A stretch of DNA of 23,461 bases, from positions 1-23,461 of IMG/VR virus record IMGVR_UViG_3300009008_000259. One strand, 5' to 3'. The DNA is from a virus. This document shows, one piece after another, positions 6,465 through 12,813 of this stretch (within the stretch, counting starts at the first letter, position 1; each line of letters begins with the position of its first letter). Below the pieces are notes generated by a model. It searched no databases and was not told the DNA's origin. It was given only the letters and a program-made list of their open reading frames with translations. Both the position numbers and the translations under genes were made by a program.

Positions 6465-6594
6465 TCGTCAGATTGTCTGTAGGACGTTTTAAGGGGTTAG
6501 GGACATGCTTGGGTATGCAGATACCCCTTAATTTGTCTTAAACAGCACGTAAAGGGCGTTATTTTTAAAATAATTTAAACATGAAAGGGGTCAA
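6465..6594 (+). promoter_or_regulatory. structured leader with alternative hairpins
   Basis: A 130-base non-coding gap between the loader gene and 6595. CAGA-TTG-TCTG (6470-6480) forms a small hairpin. TTAAGGGGT (6489-6497) pairs with ACCCCTTAA (6523-6531), but GGGTAT (6511-6516) also pairs perfectly with ATACCC (6521-6526). These two foldings share bases and exclude each other. Further on, TTATTTT/AAAATAA is an AT palindrome (6559-6573). The arrangement resembles leader or attenuator switches, or an additional origin-associated element. No T-tract terminator follows either stem. Function is inferred. Confidence 0.45.
6505..6531 (+). CDS. possible 8-codon leader peptide
   Basis: ATG at 6505 opens a frame encoding MLGYADTP followed by TAA. 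An SD-like AAGGGG (6491-6496) lies 8 bases upstream, which is good spacing. The frame lies across the two competing stems described for this gap, so a translating ribosome would decide which stem can form, as in classical leader-peptide attenuation. A frame this short can arise by chance, so this remains tentative. Confidence 0.25.
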   Translation: MLGYADTP

Positions 6595-6813
6595 ATGGAC
6601 AAAACTGAACAACATATGAAAAAAGCAGCCGGAATACTTCAATCTCTTTTCCCGGAATATGGATTTGCTTTTGTTGTTTTTCCTTTTAATGCAGTGGGAA
6701 CTTTAAACTTTATCTCCAATGCAAGCAGGGAAGATATGATTAAAATTTTAAAAGAGGCTGTAGATCGGTTGGAAAAAAACCAATACATACCACCAACGGA
6801 GGGAAATGCATAA
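6595..6813 (+). CDS. conserved phage protein of unknown function, 72 aa
   Basis: An N-terminal helix (TEQHMKKAAGILQSLF) is followed by a hydrophobic strand pair (YGFAFVVFPFNAVGTLNFISN) and a helix with the pattern REDMIKILKEAVDRLEK. The combination ISNASREDMIKILKEAVDRLEK strongly resembles a small phage protein seen often near replication genes, whose function I do not know. AAAGGGG (6584-6590) is a somewhat close ribosome binding site, 4 bases from the ATG. The stop codon overlaps the next start (TAATG), so the two are translationally coupled. Confidence 0.7.
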   Translation: MDKTEQHMKKAAGILQSLFPEYGFAFVVFPFNAVGTLNFISNASREDMIKILKEAVDRLEKNQYIPPTEGNA

Positions 6814-7142
6814 TGATCAGACGTAAAAAAAGAAAACCAAAAATGATAAAGTATTTGGTTCTTTTTTATTTTGGAGGCTGTATTAAAGAAGTTGAAATTG
6901 AAAAAGAAGGTAAAACAGAGGTAATCCTGTCTAAAGTCAGTGATTTTCACAAGGGAACCAGAATCTCTAAAGTTATGAAAAAACAAACTGAGGATCACAT
7001 GATTTGCAATACCTTCCAAGCAGCTAAACAGAACCTGATAGATCACCACTATAAAGAAATAAAGCTCTACAAAGAAGAACTCAGTAACTTAACAAAGAAA
7101 ATTAAAAACTTAAAAAGAACTAAGTCTTTTACAGAATTATAG
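6813..7142 (+). CDS. hypothetical protein with C-terminal coiled coil, 109 aa
   Basis: Unrecognised, highly basic protein. The N-terminus (MIRRKKRKPKM) is strongly positive, and a beta-rich segment follows (KYLVLFYFGGCIKEVEIEKEGKTEVILSK). The last 40 residues (YKEIKLYKEELSNLTKKIKNLKR) have the heptad look of a coiled coil. It is coupled to the preceding gene by TAATG and ends 15 bases before the helicase start. The charge pattern could suit a DNA- or protein-binding accessory factor, but no motif supports a specific role. Confidence 0.6.
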   Translation: MIRRKKRKPKMIKYLVLFYFGGCIKEVEIEKEGKTEVILSKVSDFHKGTRISKVMKKQTEDHMICNTFQAAKQNLIDHHYKEIKLYKEELSNLTKKIKNLKRTKSFTEL

Positions 7143-7157
7143 GATTGATTATATAAA

Positions 7158-8747
7158 ATGGCTGAAGATCTGAGTTACCACATTGAAAGAAGAATTGTTA
7201 CCGGTCTTATTTTAAGTACAGAATATCTTGAAAAGATTGAGCCTTTAATCAAGATTAAGTTCTTCAAAACAGAAGAATCCAAGAGAGTTTCCAATTGGTG
7301 CTTAAAGTATTTCAGGAAATATAAGATAGCCCCAAATAAAGAAATCAAAGAAATCTATTTCTCCAAAATAGAAAAACTGGATAATGAAGTTGCTGGACTT
7401 ATTGAAGATACCCTTTTCAGTCTGGATCAGGAATACAAAAGATTCCTTAATAATAAAAATCAATTAAATGTAGAACTCCTTCTGGATGATACAGAACGGT
7501 ACTTTAAGAAAAGACAACTCCAGATATTGATTCAAGAAGCTCAGGAAGAATTGGACAATGACAATTTACAGGAAGCCACAAGGATTGCCAATGAATTTGA
7601 GCCTGTACAAAGAATAAAAACTAAAAGCATAATTCCTTTAAGTTCTCCGGAAATGATCAGGACTACATTTGAAGATCAATTTAATCCTTTGTTTAGTTAT
7701 GGTGATACTCCTTTAGGGAATTTAGTAAACAGATCTTTATGCCGGGGTTGTTTCACAGCTTTGCTTTCCCAGAATAAGGGTGGAAAAAGCTTTACTTTAG
7801 GGGAGATGGCCTTAAAAGGGGTTTTTAATGGAAATAATATTGCTTTCTTCCAAGCAGGGGATATGTCTGAAGCTCAGCAGATGCGTAGGCAGGGAATAAG
7901 ATTGGTTGGAAAAAGCGATCTCCCGGAATATTGTGGAAGATTGTTTATTCCTGTTTTGGATTGTGCCTATAACCAGAACGGAGAATGTGATTTGGCTGAT
8001 TGCGAAAGTGATGAATCTCCTTTTGAGAACTACACAGTAGGTCAATTAAGAGAAGAAGCAGAAATTAACAATATAAAAACAGAAGAATTGAAAGAAATAG
8101 TAGAGGACTATCCCCATCATAAACCTTGTTCTAACTGTATCCGGGGTTTTGATTCTAAGAAGTATAAAAACTTTAAAGGTACCCTTTGGTATAAAATCAG
8201 GGATGCAGTGGAGCCTTTAACATGGAAGGAGGTATATCATGCGGTTAAAAAAAGGTATGTAGTTAAGCTTAAAAGATTGAGAATGTTTACTTATGGAAAT
8301 GAAACTTTAGATGTTTCCACAATGAAACAAGATTTACTTCTCTTGGATAAAGAAGGATTTAAAGTAGATATTGTAATTGTGGACTACATGGACATCATGG
8401 CAGCAGATGCAGATACAAAACATCTTTCCATAAGGGACCAAGAGCATAAGAAATACCAAAGATTGAGAGCTCTAAGCACCGACCGGAATATTTTAGTTCT
8501 TGGGGCTACACAAGCAGATGCCCAATCTTTTAATAAGAGAGTTTTGGATAAGACAAATTTCAGTGAAGATAAACGTAAATTGGATCATTTAACGGATTTA
8601 TTTGGTTTAAATATGACCAAAGAAGAAAAAGTTAAAGGGATCATGAGATGGAACAGTATTGTAAGCAGGGAAAGTGAAGGGGCAAAATTGGTGCATGTAG
8701 CACATAGACTCCAGATAGGAAAACCTTCCTTATTTTCTTTTTATTAA
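7158..8747 (+). CDS. DnaB-like replicative helicase with cysteine-rich insertion
   Basis: The ring helicase expected at the fork. The N-terminal half (1-170) is helical, like the DnaB N-terminal and linker regions. The RecA-like domain has Walker A SQNKGGKS (204-211), Walker B VIVDYMDIM (D409), and LVLGATQ as the following motif. The end (RESEGAKLVHVAHRL) fits the final strand region. Walker A and Walker B are about 198 residues apart, against roughly 100 in E. coli DnaB, because of an inserted segment (about 265-345) with cysteines 269, 277, 282, 324 and 327 that may bind metal. Length is 529 residues, against about 470 for DnaB. No good ribosome binding site is seen before the ATG (GGATTGATTATATAAA). 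Confidence 0.82.
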   Translation: MAEDLSYHIERRIVTGLILSTEYLEKIEPLIKIKFFKTEESKRVSNWCLKYFRKYKIAPNKEIKEIYFSKIEKLDNEVAGLIEDTLFSLDQEYKRFLNNKNQLNVELLLDDTERYFKKRQLQILIQEAQEELDNDNLQEATRIANEFEPVQRIKTKSIIPLSSPEMIRTTFEDQFNPLFSYGDTPLGNLVNRSLCRGCFTALLSQNKGGKSFTLGEMALKGVFNGNNIAFFQAGDMSEAQQMRRQGIRLVGKSDLPEYCGRLFIPVLDCAYNQNGECDLADCESDESPFENYTVGQLREEAEINNIKTEELKEIVEDYPHHKPCSNCIRGFDSKKYKNFKGTLWYKIRDAVEPLTWKEVYHAVKKRYVVKLKRLRMFTYGNETLDVSTMKQDLLLLDKEGFKVDIVIVDYMDIMAADADTKHLSIRDQEHKKYQRLRALSTDRNILVLGATQADAQSFNKRVLDKTNFSEDKRKLDHLTDLFGLNMTKEEKVKGIMRWNSIVSRESEGAKLVHVAHRLQIGKPSLFSFY

Positions 8748-8769
8748 TTTTTCTTAAAGGAGAAAATAA

Positions 8770-8862
8770 ATGGATGAATTGATTTTAGATGTAATGGTTA
8801 ATTGGGTGTTTGAGAAGAAAAAAAGCAAACTTAATTACAATAGGTTAGTAGGTGGTGTATAA
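8770..8862 (+). CDS. possible small protein, 30 aa
   Basis: A short frame with a strong ribosome binding site (AAAGGAG, 8756-8762) 7 bases before the ATG. The product begins MDELILDVMVNWVFEKKKSK: an amphipathic helix and then a basic tail. It has no recognised family. It lies directly downstream of the helicase and ends just before the promoter at 8888. The well-placed ribosome binding site is the main support; the small size keeps confidence low. Confidence 0.4.
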   Translation: MDELILDVMVNWVFEKKKSKLNYNRLVGGV

Positions 8863-8887
8863 AGTTTTATACTTTTTATAAAAAGAC

Positions 8888-8914
8888 TTGACTTTAAAGT
8901 AAAAAAGCTATAAT
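8888..8914 (+). promoter_or_regulatory. sigma70-type promoter
   Basis: TTGACT at 8888-8893 and a perfect TATAAT at 8909-8914, separated by 15 bases, in an AT-rich gap upstream of the gene at 8979. A dyad, TTAGTT (8922-8927) and AACTAA (8934-8939), begins where transcription should start and could be an operator or a hairpin at the 5' end of the RNA. The spacer is 2 bases shorter than the usual 17. The second promoter in this window has the same spacing. Confidence 0.65.
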
Positions 8915-8978
8915 AAGGATGTTAGTTGTTTTTAACTAAATGTAATTGTTCATTAATTTATTAAGAAAGGAGTAAAAC

Positions 8979-9827
8979 ATGGCAAAAGTGACAAGGGCAG
9001 ATCTAATCAAGACTGCTAATGATTTGTGTGAAAAACTGGAATTGGAAGACTCGAAGGGGGGTCCGGCAATTCCCACAACAAAGACAACAAAAACCAGTAC
9101 AATCCAGAGTGGCATTATTGAAGCTGCTGGATATATTGAAGAGGAAGATTTACAGGATCTGGAAGTAGAAACAAAAGATACCCTGAAATCCCTTGAATGT
9201 ATGCCCAGTTTCGGTAAGGAAGAACCTGAAGATGAGCCCCTGGAAGAATCAGAAGAAGATGCTGATGAACCCGAAGATGAAGAAGATGATTCTGAAGAAG
9301 AACAGGATGAGGAGGATGAACCCGAAGAGGAACCAGAACCGGAAGAAGAAGTAGAACCACCTTCCCTTTTGGATGTTTTGAAATCCACAAAGAAACTTGC
9401 AGATTTAAAAGAGTTAGTTGAAAAAGAAGATACTTTTAAAACTTTAAGAAAAGGATTATCCAAGTTTAAAGGATTGCAGGGACCTCGGCAGTTGAAACCA
9501 AAAATGGTTGCACTATTGAAAAAACAAAGGAAGGCTGAAGAACCAAAACAGGAAGAAGTAAAATCAGAAAAGAAAAAAGCTCCGGAAAAGAAAGCAGCTG
9601 CCTGGTTAACCCGATATCAGGCTGTTTTTAATTTCATAAAAGAAAAGAAAGTTTTCACCATGAAAGAAGCAATCATGGGGTCAGATGCCCTCTTTGTTGC
9701 AGCAGGGGGTAACAGCAATACAAAAGCAACCAATGTTGTAAGATATATTATGCAGGGGTTAGTTGCTTTTAAGGTACTTTCCTTAAAAGATGGGACTTAT
9801 ACTTTAAACGCTAAGTATAATAAATAA
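8979..9827 (+). CDS. acidic-linker protein, possible replication accessory factor
   Basis: I do not recognise a named family. A helical N-terminus (TRADLIKTANDLCEKLELE) is followed by a very acidic tract (about residues 80-126, runs of E and D). Next come a SAP- or HeH-like helical segment (LLDVLKSTKKLADLKELVEKE, about 128-180), a lysine-rich linker, and a C-terminal winged-helix-like domain (about 205-282; YQAVFNFIKEKKVFTMKEAI). Similar architectures occur in phages near RecA and SSB genes. It is the first gene behind the promoter at 8888, with a strong ribosome binding site (AAAGGAG), and is followed by the Mom-like gene, clamp and polymerase. The acidic tract may contact other replisome proteins; this is inference. 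Confidence 0.65.
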   Translation: MAKVTRADLIKTANDLCEKLELEDSKGGPAIPTTKTTKTSTIQSGIIEAAGYIEEEDLQDLEVETKDTLKSLECMPSFGKEEPEDEPLEESEEDADEPEDEEDDSEEEQDEEDEPEEEPEPEEEVEPPSLLDVLKSTKKLADLKELVEKEDTFKTLRKGLSKFKGLQGPRQLKPKMVALLKKQRKAEEPKQEEVKSEKKKAPEKKAAAWLTRYQAVFNFIKEKKVFTMKEAIMGSDALFVAAGGNSNTKATNVVRYIMQGLVAFKVLSLKDGTYTLNAKYNK

Positions 9828-9842
9828 TCATTAGATGATTAT
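9824..9842 (+). promoter_or_regulatory. hairpin that holds the start codon of the Mom-like gene
   Basis: ATAATCAT (9824-9831) and ATGATTAT (9835-9842) are perfect inverted repeats around a 3-base TAG loop. The ATG start codon of the Mom-like gene is the first three bases of the right arm, and the left arm contains the stop codon of the previous gene. No ribosome binding site precedes this ATG, although nearly all neighbouring genes have one. The hairpin could hide the start codon until ribosomes finishing the upstream gene, or a trans-acting factor, open it. The repeat is directly visible; the function is inferred. Confidence 0.5.
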
Positions 9843-10563
9843 CCGTAGAAAAAAGAAAGCAGAAAAGATATCTAAGGGTTTTGTCTTTTCTGCTTTTTCA
9901 CCTTTAAGGTTAATAGGAAAGCCCATTATTATTGGTTTTCAGAGTGATCAGTTGAAGGTAGTTGAAATCAACAGGAATATTGCCAATAAGCTGATCCTTG
10001 AAAATCACTACTCAAAGAAGTTCTATAATGCATCTTATATACATTTAGGGTGCTACATCAAAGAAGAACTGGTAGGGGTACTCCAGTTTGGATATGCCAT
10101 GAACCCAAACAGTATGGGAAGTGTTGTAAAAGGCACAGAATTAAATGAGTATTTAGAATTAAACAGAATGTGGTTTAAGGGTGGGGTGTTTAAAAACATC
10201 AAAAGCATGGCAATCAGTTACTCTTTTAAGTATATTAAATATAAGTATCCTGATATTAAGTGGATTCAGTCTTTTGCAGATGAGAGGTGTTTTAAGTTTG
10301 GTATTGTCTATCAGGCCAGTAACTTTACTTATCACGGAGAACATACAGCAATCTTCTGGGAATTTGATGGTGTTTATTATCACAACAGTTTAATGACCAG
10401 AAATCCAAACCTGAGTAAAAGTGCAAAATACATTCAGGATAACAGGGAAAAGGCTGTTAAATATACATTAAGGCAATTCAGGTACTTATATTTTCTCAAA
10501 CCCAAAGAAAGAAAAAACTGCCTAATACCCCAGCAAAAATACCCAAAACATTATAAGGAATAA
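9835..10563 (+). CDS. Mom-like GNAT-fold DNA adenine modification enzyme
   Basis: Resembles the Mom family, named for phage Mu Mom, which converts adenines in phage DNA to a carbamoylmethyl derivative and so protects it from restriction. Features in order: ILENHYS with the H58-Y59 pair, a GNAT-like strand and turn (LGCYIKEELVGVLQFG), LELNRMWF, IKSMAISYSFKYIK, then IQSFADE (D149) and GIVYQASNFTYHG. The order and spacing of these motifs match what I know of Mom proteins, where a histidine-tyrosine pair and an aspartate are important. At 242 residues it is close to Mu Mom in size. It lies between an accessory factor and the clamp. No Com-like gene is adjacent. The start lacks a ribosome binding site and lies in a hairpin. 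Confidence 0.75.
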   Translation: MIIRRKKKAEKISKGFVFSAFSPLRLIGKPIIIGFQSDQLKVVEINRNIANKLILENHYSKKFYNASYIHLGCYIKEELVGVLQFGYAMNPNSMGSVVKGTELNEYLELNRMWFKGGVFKNIKSMAISYSFKYIKYKYPDIKWIQSFADERCFKFGIVYQASNFTYHGEHTAIFWEFDGVYYHNSLMTRNPNLSKSAKYIQDNREKAVKYTLRQFRYLYFLKPKERKNCLIPQQKYPKHYKE

Positions 10564-10565
10564 AA

Positions 10566-11576
10566 ATGGAAATAAATAGGAAAGAGCTGTTACGGGCTTT
10601 AAATATTGTAAAGCCCGGGATCGCTACAAATGAAGATATTGAACAGACTACAAGTTTTGCTTTTATGAAGGAGAGGATTGTTTCTTATAACGACAGTATA
10701 AGTATCAATGTTCCTTTTGCTTCAGGGATTGAGGGGGCTGTTTCTGCAAAAGAATTGTTTGCCCTTCTGTCCAAAATAAAAGAAGAAACTCTAACTTTTA
10801 CAACAACTAAGAAGGAAATCCTTCTTGGAATTGGAAAAAAGGCAAAAGCTGGATTAGCTTTCTCACAGAAGATAAAACTTCCGCTGAATAAGATTGATAA
10901 AAACCAAAAGTGGATACCGGTGCCAAAAAGACTCATAAAAGCTTTAGACTTCTGTACTTTCAGTGTTTCAAAAGATCACAGCAAGCCCTTACTGGCCTGT
11001 ATCCATGTTAAAGGAGATAAAGTAGAAAGCACTGATAATTTCAGGATCAGTCAATATATTCTGGATGAAAAGTGTCCTGAGTTTATCCTTCCTGGGGATG
11101 CTGTTAAACATTTGAAAAAGTTACCCGTAGTAAAATATTGTGTCGGTAAGTCGTGGGTTCATTTCCTGACCTCTGATGATGCTGTATTTTCTTGCAGAAT
11201 ATTCAATCAGGTTTACCCGGATACTTCAAGGGTAACCTCTATTTCTGGAAAAAAGATGCGTTTTCCTGAAGAAATAAAAGAGGGAGTTGAAAAAGCTGTT
11301 ATCTTTTGTGAAAAAGAAGACGGAGCAAATAACTTAATGGTTGATATTACTTTAGATAAAAACTCCCTTACAATTACAGGAAAAGGAAAAGTTGGCTGGT
11401 TTAAGGAAACAACCAAAGCAAGATATGTAGGGGAAAGAATCTCCTTCAGGATTAATAGTAAATTCCTTCTGGATATTTTGGAAAAAACAAGAATATGCAA
11501 TATTGATTACAAAGCAAAAAAGATAAGTTTTAAAACATCTGAATGGATACATTTATTTTTACTTTTGGTTGAATAG
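10566..11576 (+). CDS. DNA sliding clamp, DnaN-like
   Basis: Ring-shaped processivity factor for the polymerase. The N-terminus (NRKELLRALNIVKPGI, then ERIVSYNDSISINV) has the usual start of a beta-clamp subunit, and KVESTDNFRISQYIL (about 154-168) corresponds to the conserved T-D-x-x-R-L strand of DnaN. The length of 336 residues suits three tandem clamp folds, slightly short of cellular DnaN (about 366). The extreme C-terminus (WIHLFLLLVE) takes the place of the usual MPM-type ending. It precedes the exonuclease and polymerase genes, and the clamp loader is at 14535. The ribosome binding site is AAGGAA, with a 2-base gap from the Mom-like gene. Sequence divergence keeps this below certainty. 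Confidence 0.8.
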   Translation: MEINRKELLRALNIVKPGIATNEDIEQTTSFAFMKERIVSYNDSISINVPFASGIEGAVSAKELFALLSKIKEETLTFTTTKKEILLGIGKKAKAGLAFSQKIKLPLNKIDKNQKWIPVPKRLIKALDFCTFSVSKDHSKPLLACIHVKGDKVESTDNFRISQYILDEKCPEFILPGDAVKHLKKLPVVKYCVGKSWVHFLTSDDAVFSCRIFNQVYPDTSRVTSISGKKMRFPEEIKEGVEKAVIFCEKEDGANNLMVDITLDKNSLTITGKGKVGWFKETTKARYVGERISFRINSKFLLDILEKTRICNIDYKAKKISFKTSEWIHLFLLLVE

Positions 11577-11583
11577 GAAAAAT

Positions 11584-12813
11584 ATGGAAGGTTTTTTTGA
11601 TACTAAAGAAATACAATCAGATCATTTTAAAAAAGGAAAGCATCTGTCTTGTGTCTCCTGTGGGCTGTATAAGCACGTTCTTTCTCCAAAGATAAAACCC
11701 TATGGGGATTTTAAAAAGAAAGTAATGGTAATAGAAGAAGCCCCCGGAAAGAATGAAGATAGAAGGGGCAAACCTTGGCAGGGCAAGATGGGGAATAAAT
11801 TGAAAAGGAAGCTCCGGCATCTGGGTTTTGATTTATTTAAAGATGCTGTTTCTTTAAACAGCTGCCAATGTCGTCCTCCAAAAAATGCAACACCAGATAC
11901 CCACCAGATAGATTGTTGCAGAACAAAAGTTCAACAGGCGATTCATGAGTATAAGCCTAAAGTTATTATTCTTTTAGGAAATTGTGCTATTGAATCTGTT
12001 ATTGGCAAATACTGGTTAAAAGACTTAGGTGGAATTACTAAGTGGAGGGGTTGGACAATCCCGGATCAGAATTATAAAGCTTGGATTGTTCCAACATATC
12101 ATCCCAGTTTTATTGATCGTCAAAAGGAACCGGAGATTGTAAATCTATTATGGAAACAAGATCTTCAAAAAGCAATTGACTGCATTGAAAAACCTATGCC
12201 TGTAATGCCTGTATTTGAAGATAGAATCGTTTACTGTTATTCTGATAGGGAACATATCAAAGCAATGCAGGAAGTCGCTAAATCAAAGTATTTTGCTTTT
12301 GATTATGAAACTACAGGACTAAGACCATATCGAAAAGGGCATAAGATAGTATGTACCAGTGCAGCTATTAAGGATAAAAGTTTCGTTTGGGAAAATACTC
12401 CAGAAAGAAACAAGACCTTTTCCAGAATCTTAAGGGATATGCGAATTAAGAAAAGTTCCCATAATGTTTTCTTTGAAGATATGTGGAGTTCTCATTTCAT
12501 ATCAAAAGTAAATGGCTGGGATTGGTGCAGTCAAAACACAGCTCACATTTTGGATAACAGACACGGGATAACAGGATTAAAATTCCAAACTTATATTCAT
12601 TTTGGTATTGCAGATTATGACGGAGATGTTTCTTATTATTTAAAATCAGTAGATCAAAAGAAACACGGGGCAAATAGTTTCAACAGGATAGAACATTTTA
12701 TTCAGAAGTTTGGGATTAAAAAACTCTTGACCTATTGTGGATTGGATTCCTTATTTGGATATAAATTGACAATGATACAAAAGGAGATGATTGAAAATGA
12801 TTCCAACAACTAA
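11584..12813 (+). CDS. uracil-DNA glycosylase fused to 3'-5' exonuclease domain
   Basis: Residues 20-200 match family 4/5 iron-sulphur uracil-DNA glycosylases: C23-x2-C26, EEAPGKNED with the catalytic-site E52, CRPPKNATP starting at C96, C111/C112, and the HPS motif at 173-175. Residues 235-405 match the DEDD proofreading domain of family A polymerases: FDYETTG (D240, E242), SHNVFFED (294-299) and YCGLD (Y384, D388). The product would remove uracil and proofread, working with the polymerase encoded next, which lacks its own exonuclease. SPO1-type polymerases carry a UDG-like domain in the same chain, as I recall; here the chain is broken after the exonuclease. I chose ATG 11584 behind TAGGAAAA over an upstream TTG at 11569. 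Confidence 0.85.
   Translation: MEGFFDTKEIQSDHFKKGKHLSCVSCGLYKHVLSPKIKPYGDFKKKVMVIEEAPGKNEDRRGKPWQGKMGNKLKRKLRHLGFDLFKDAVSLNSCQCRPPKNATPDTHQIDCCRTKVQQAIHEYKPKVIILLGNCAIESVIGKYWLKDLGGITKWRGWTIPDQNYKAWIVPTYHPSFIDRQKEPEIVNLLWKQDLQKAIDCIEKPMPVMPVFEDRIVYCYSDREHIKAMQEVAKSKYFAFDYETTGLRPYRKGHKIVCTSAAIKDKSFVWENTPERNKTFSRILRDMRIKKSSHNVFFEDMWSSHFISKVNGWDWCSQNTAHILDNRHGITGLKFQTYIHFGIADYDGDVSYYLKSVDQKKHGANSFNRIEHFIQKFGIKKLLTYCGLDSLFGYKLTMIQKEMIENDSNN

Noticed and set aside
6639-7049. 136-residue minus-strand open frame
   Set aside because: It lies across two supported + strand genes that are joined by a TAATG overlap, is rich in F and S as antisense of A-rich coding DNA, and matches nothing I know.
8936-9463. 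Minus-strand open frame encoding a serine-rich protein
   Set aside because: It is the antisense image of the GAA/GAT-rich acidic tract of the gene at 8979; serine runs arise from reading those codons backwards. No ribosome binding site, and no other minus-strand genes.
11569-11583. TTG start for the UDG-exonuclease protein
   Set aside because: It overlaps the end of the clamp gene without a suitable ribosome binding site; ATG 11584 has TAGGAAAA just upstream and still precedes all conserved motifs.
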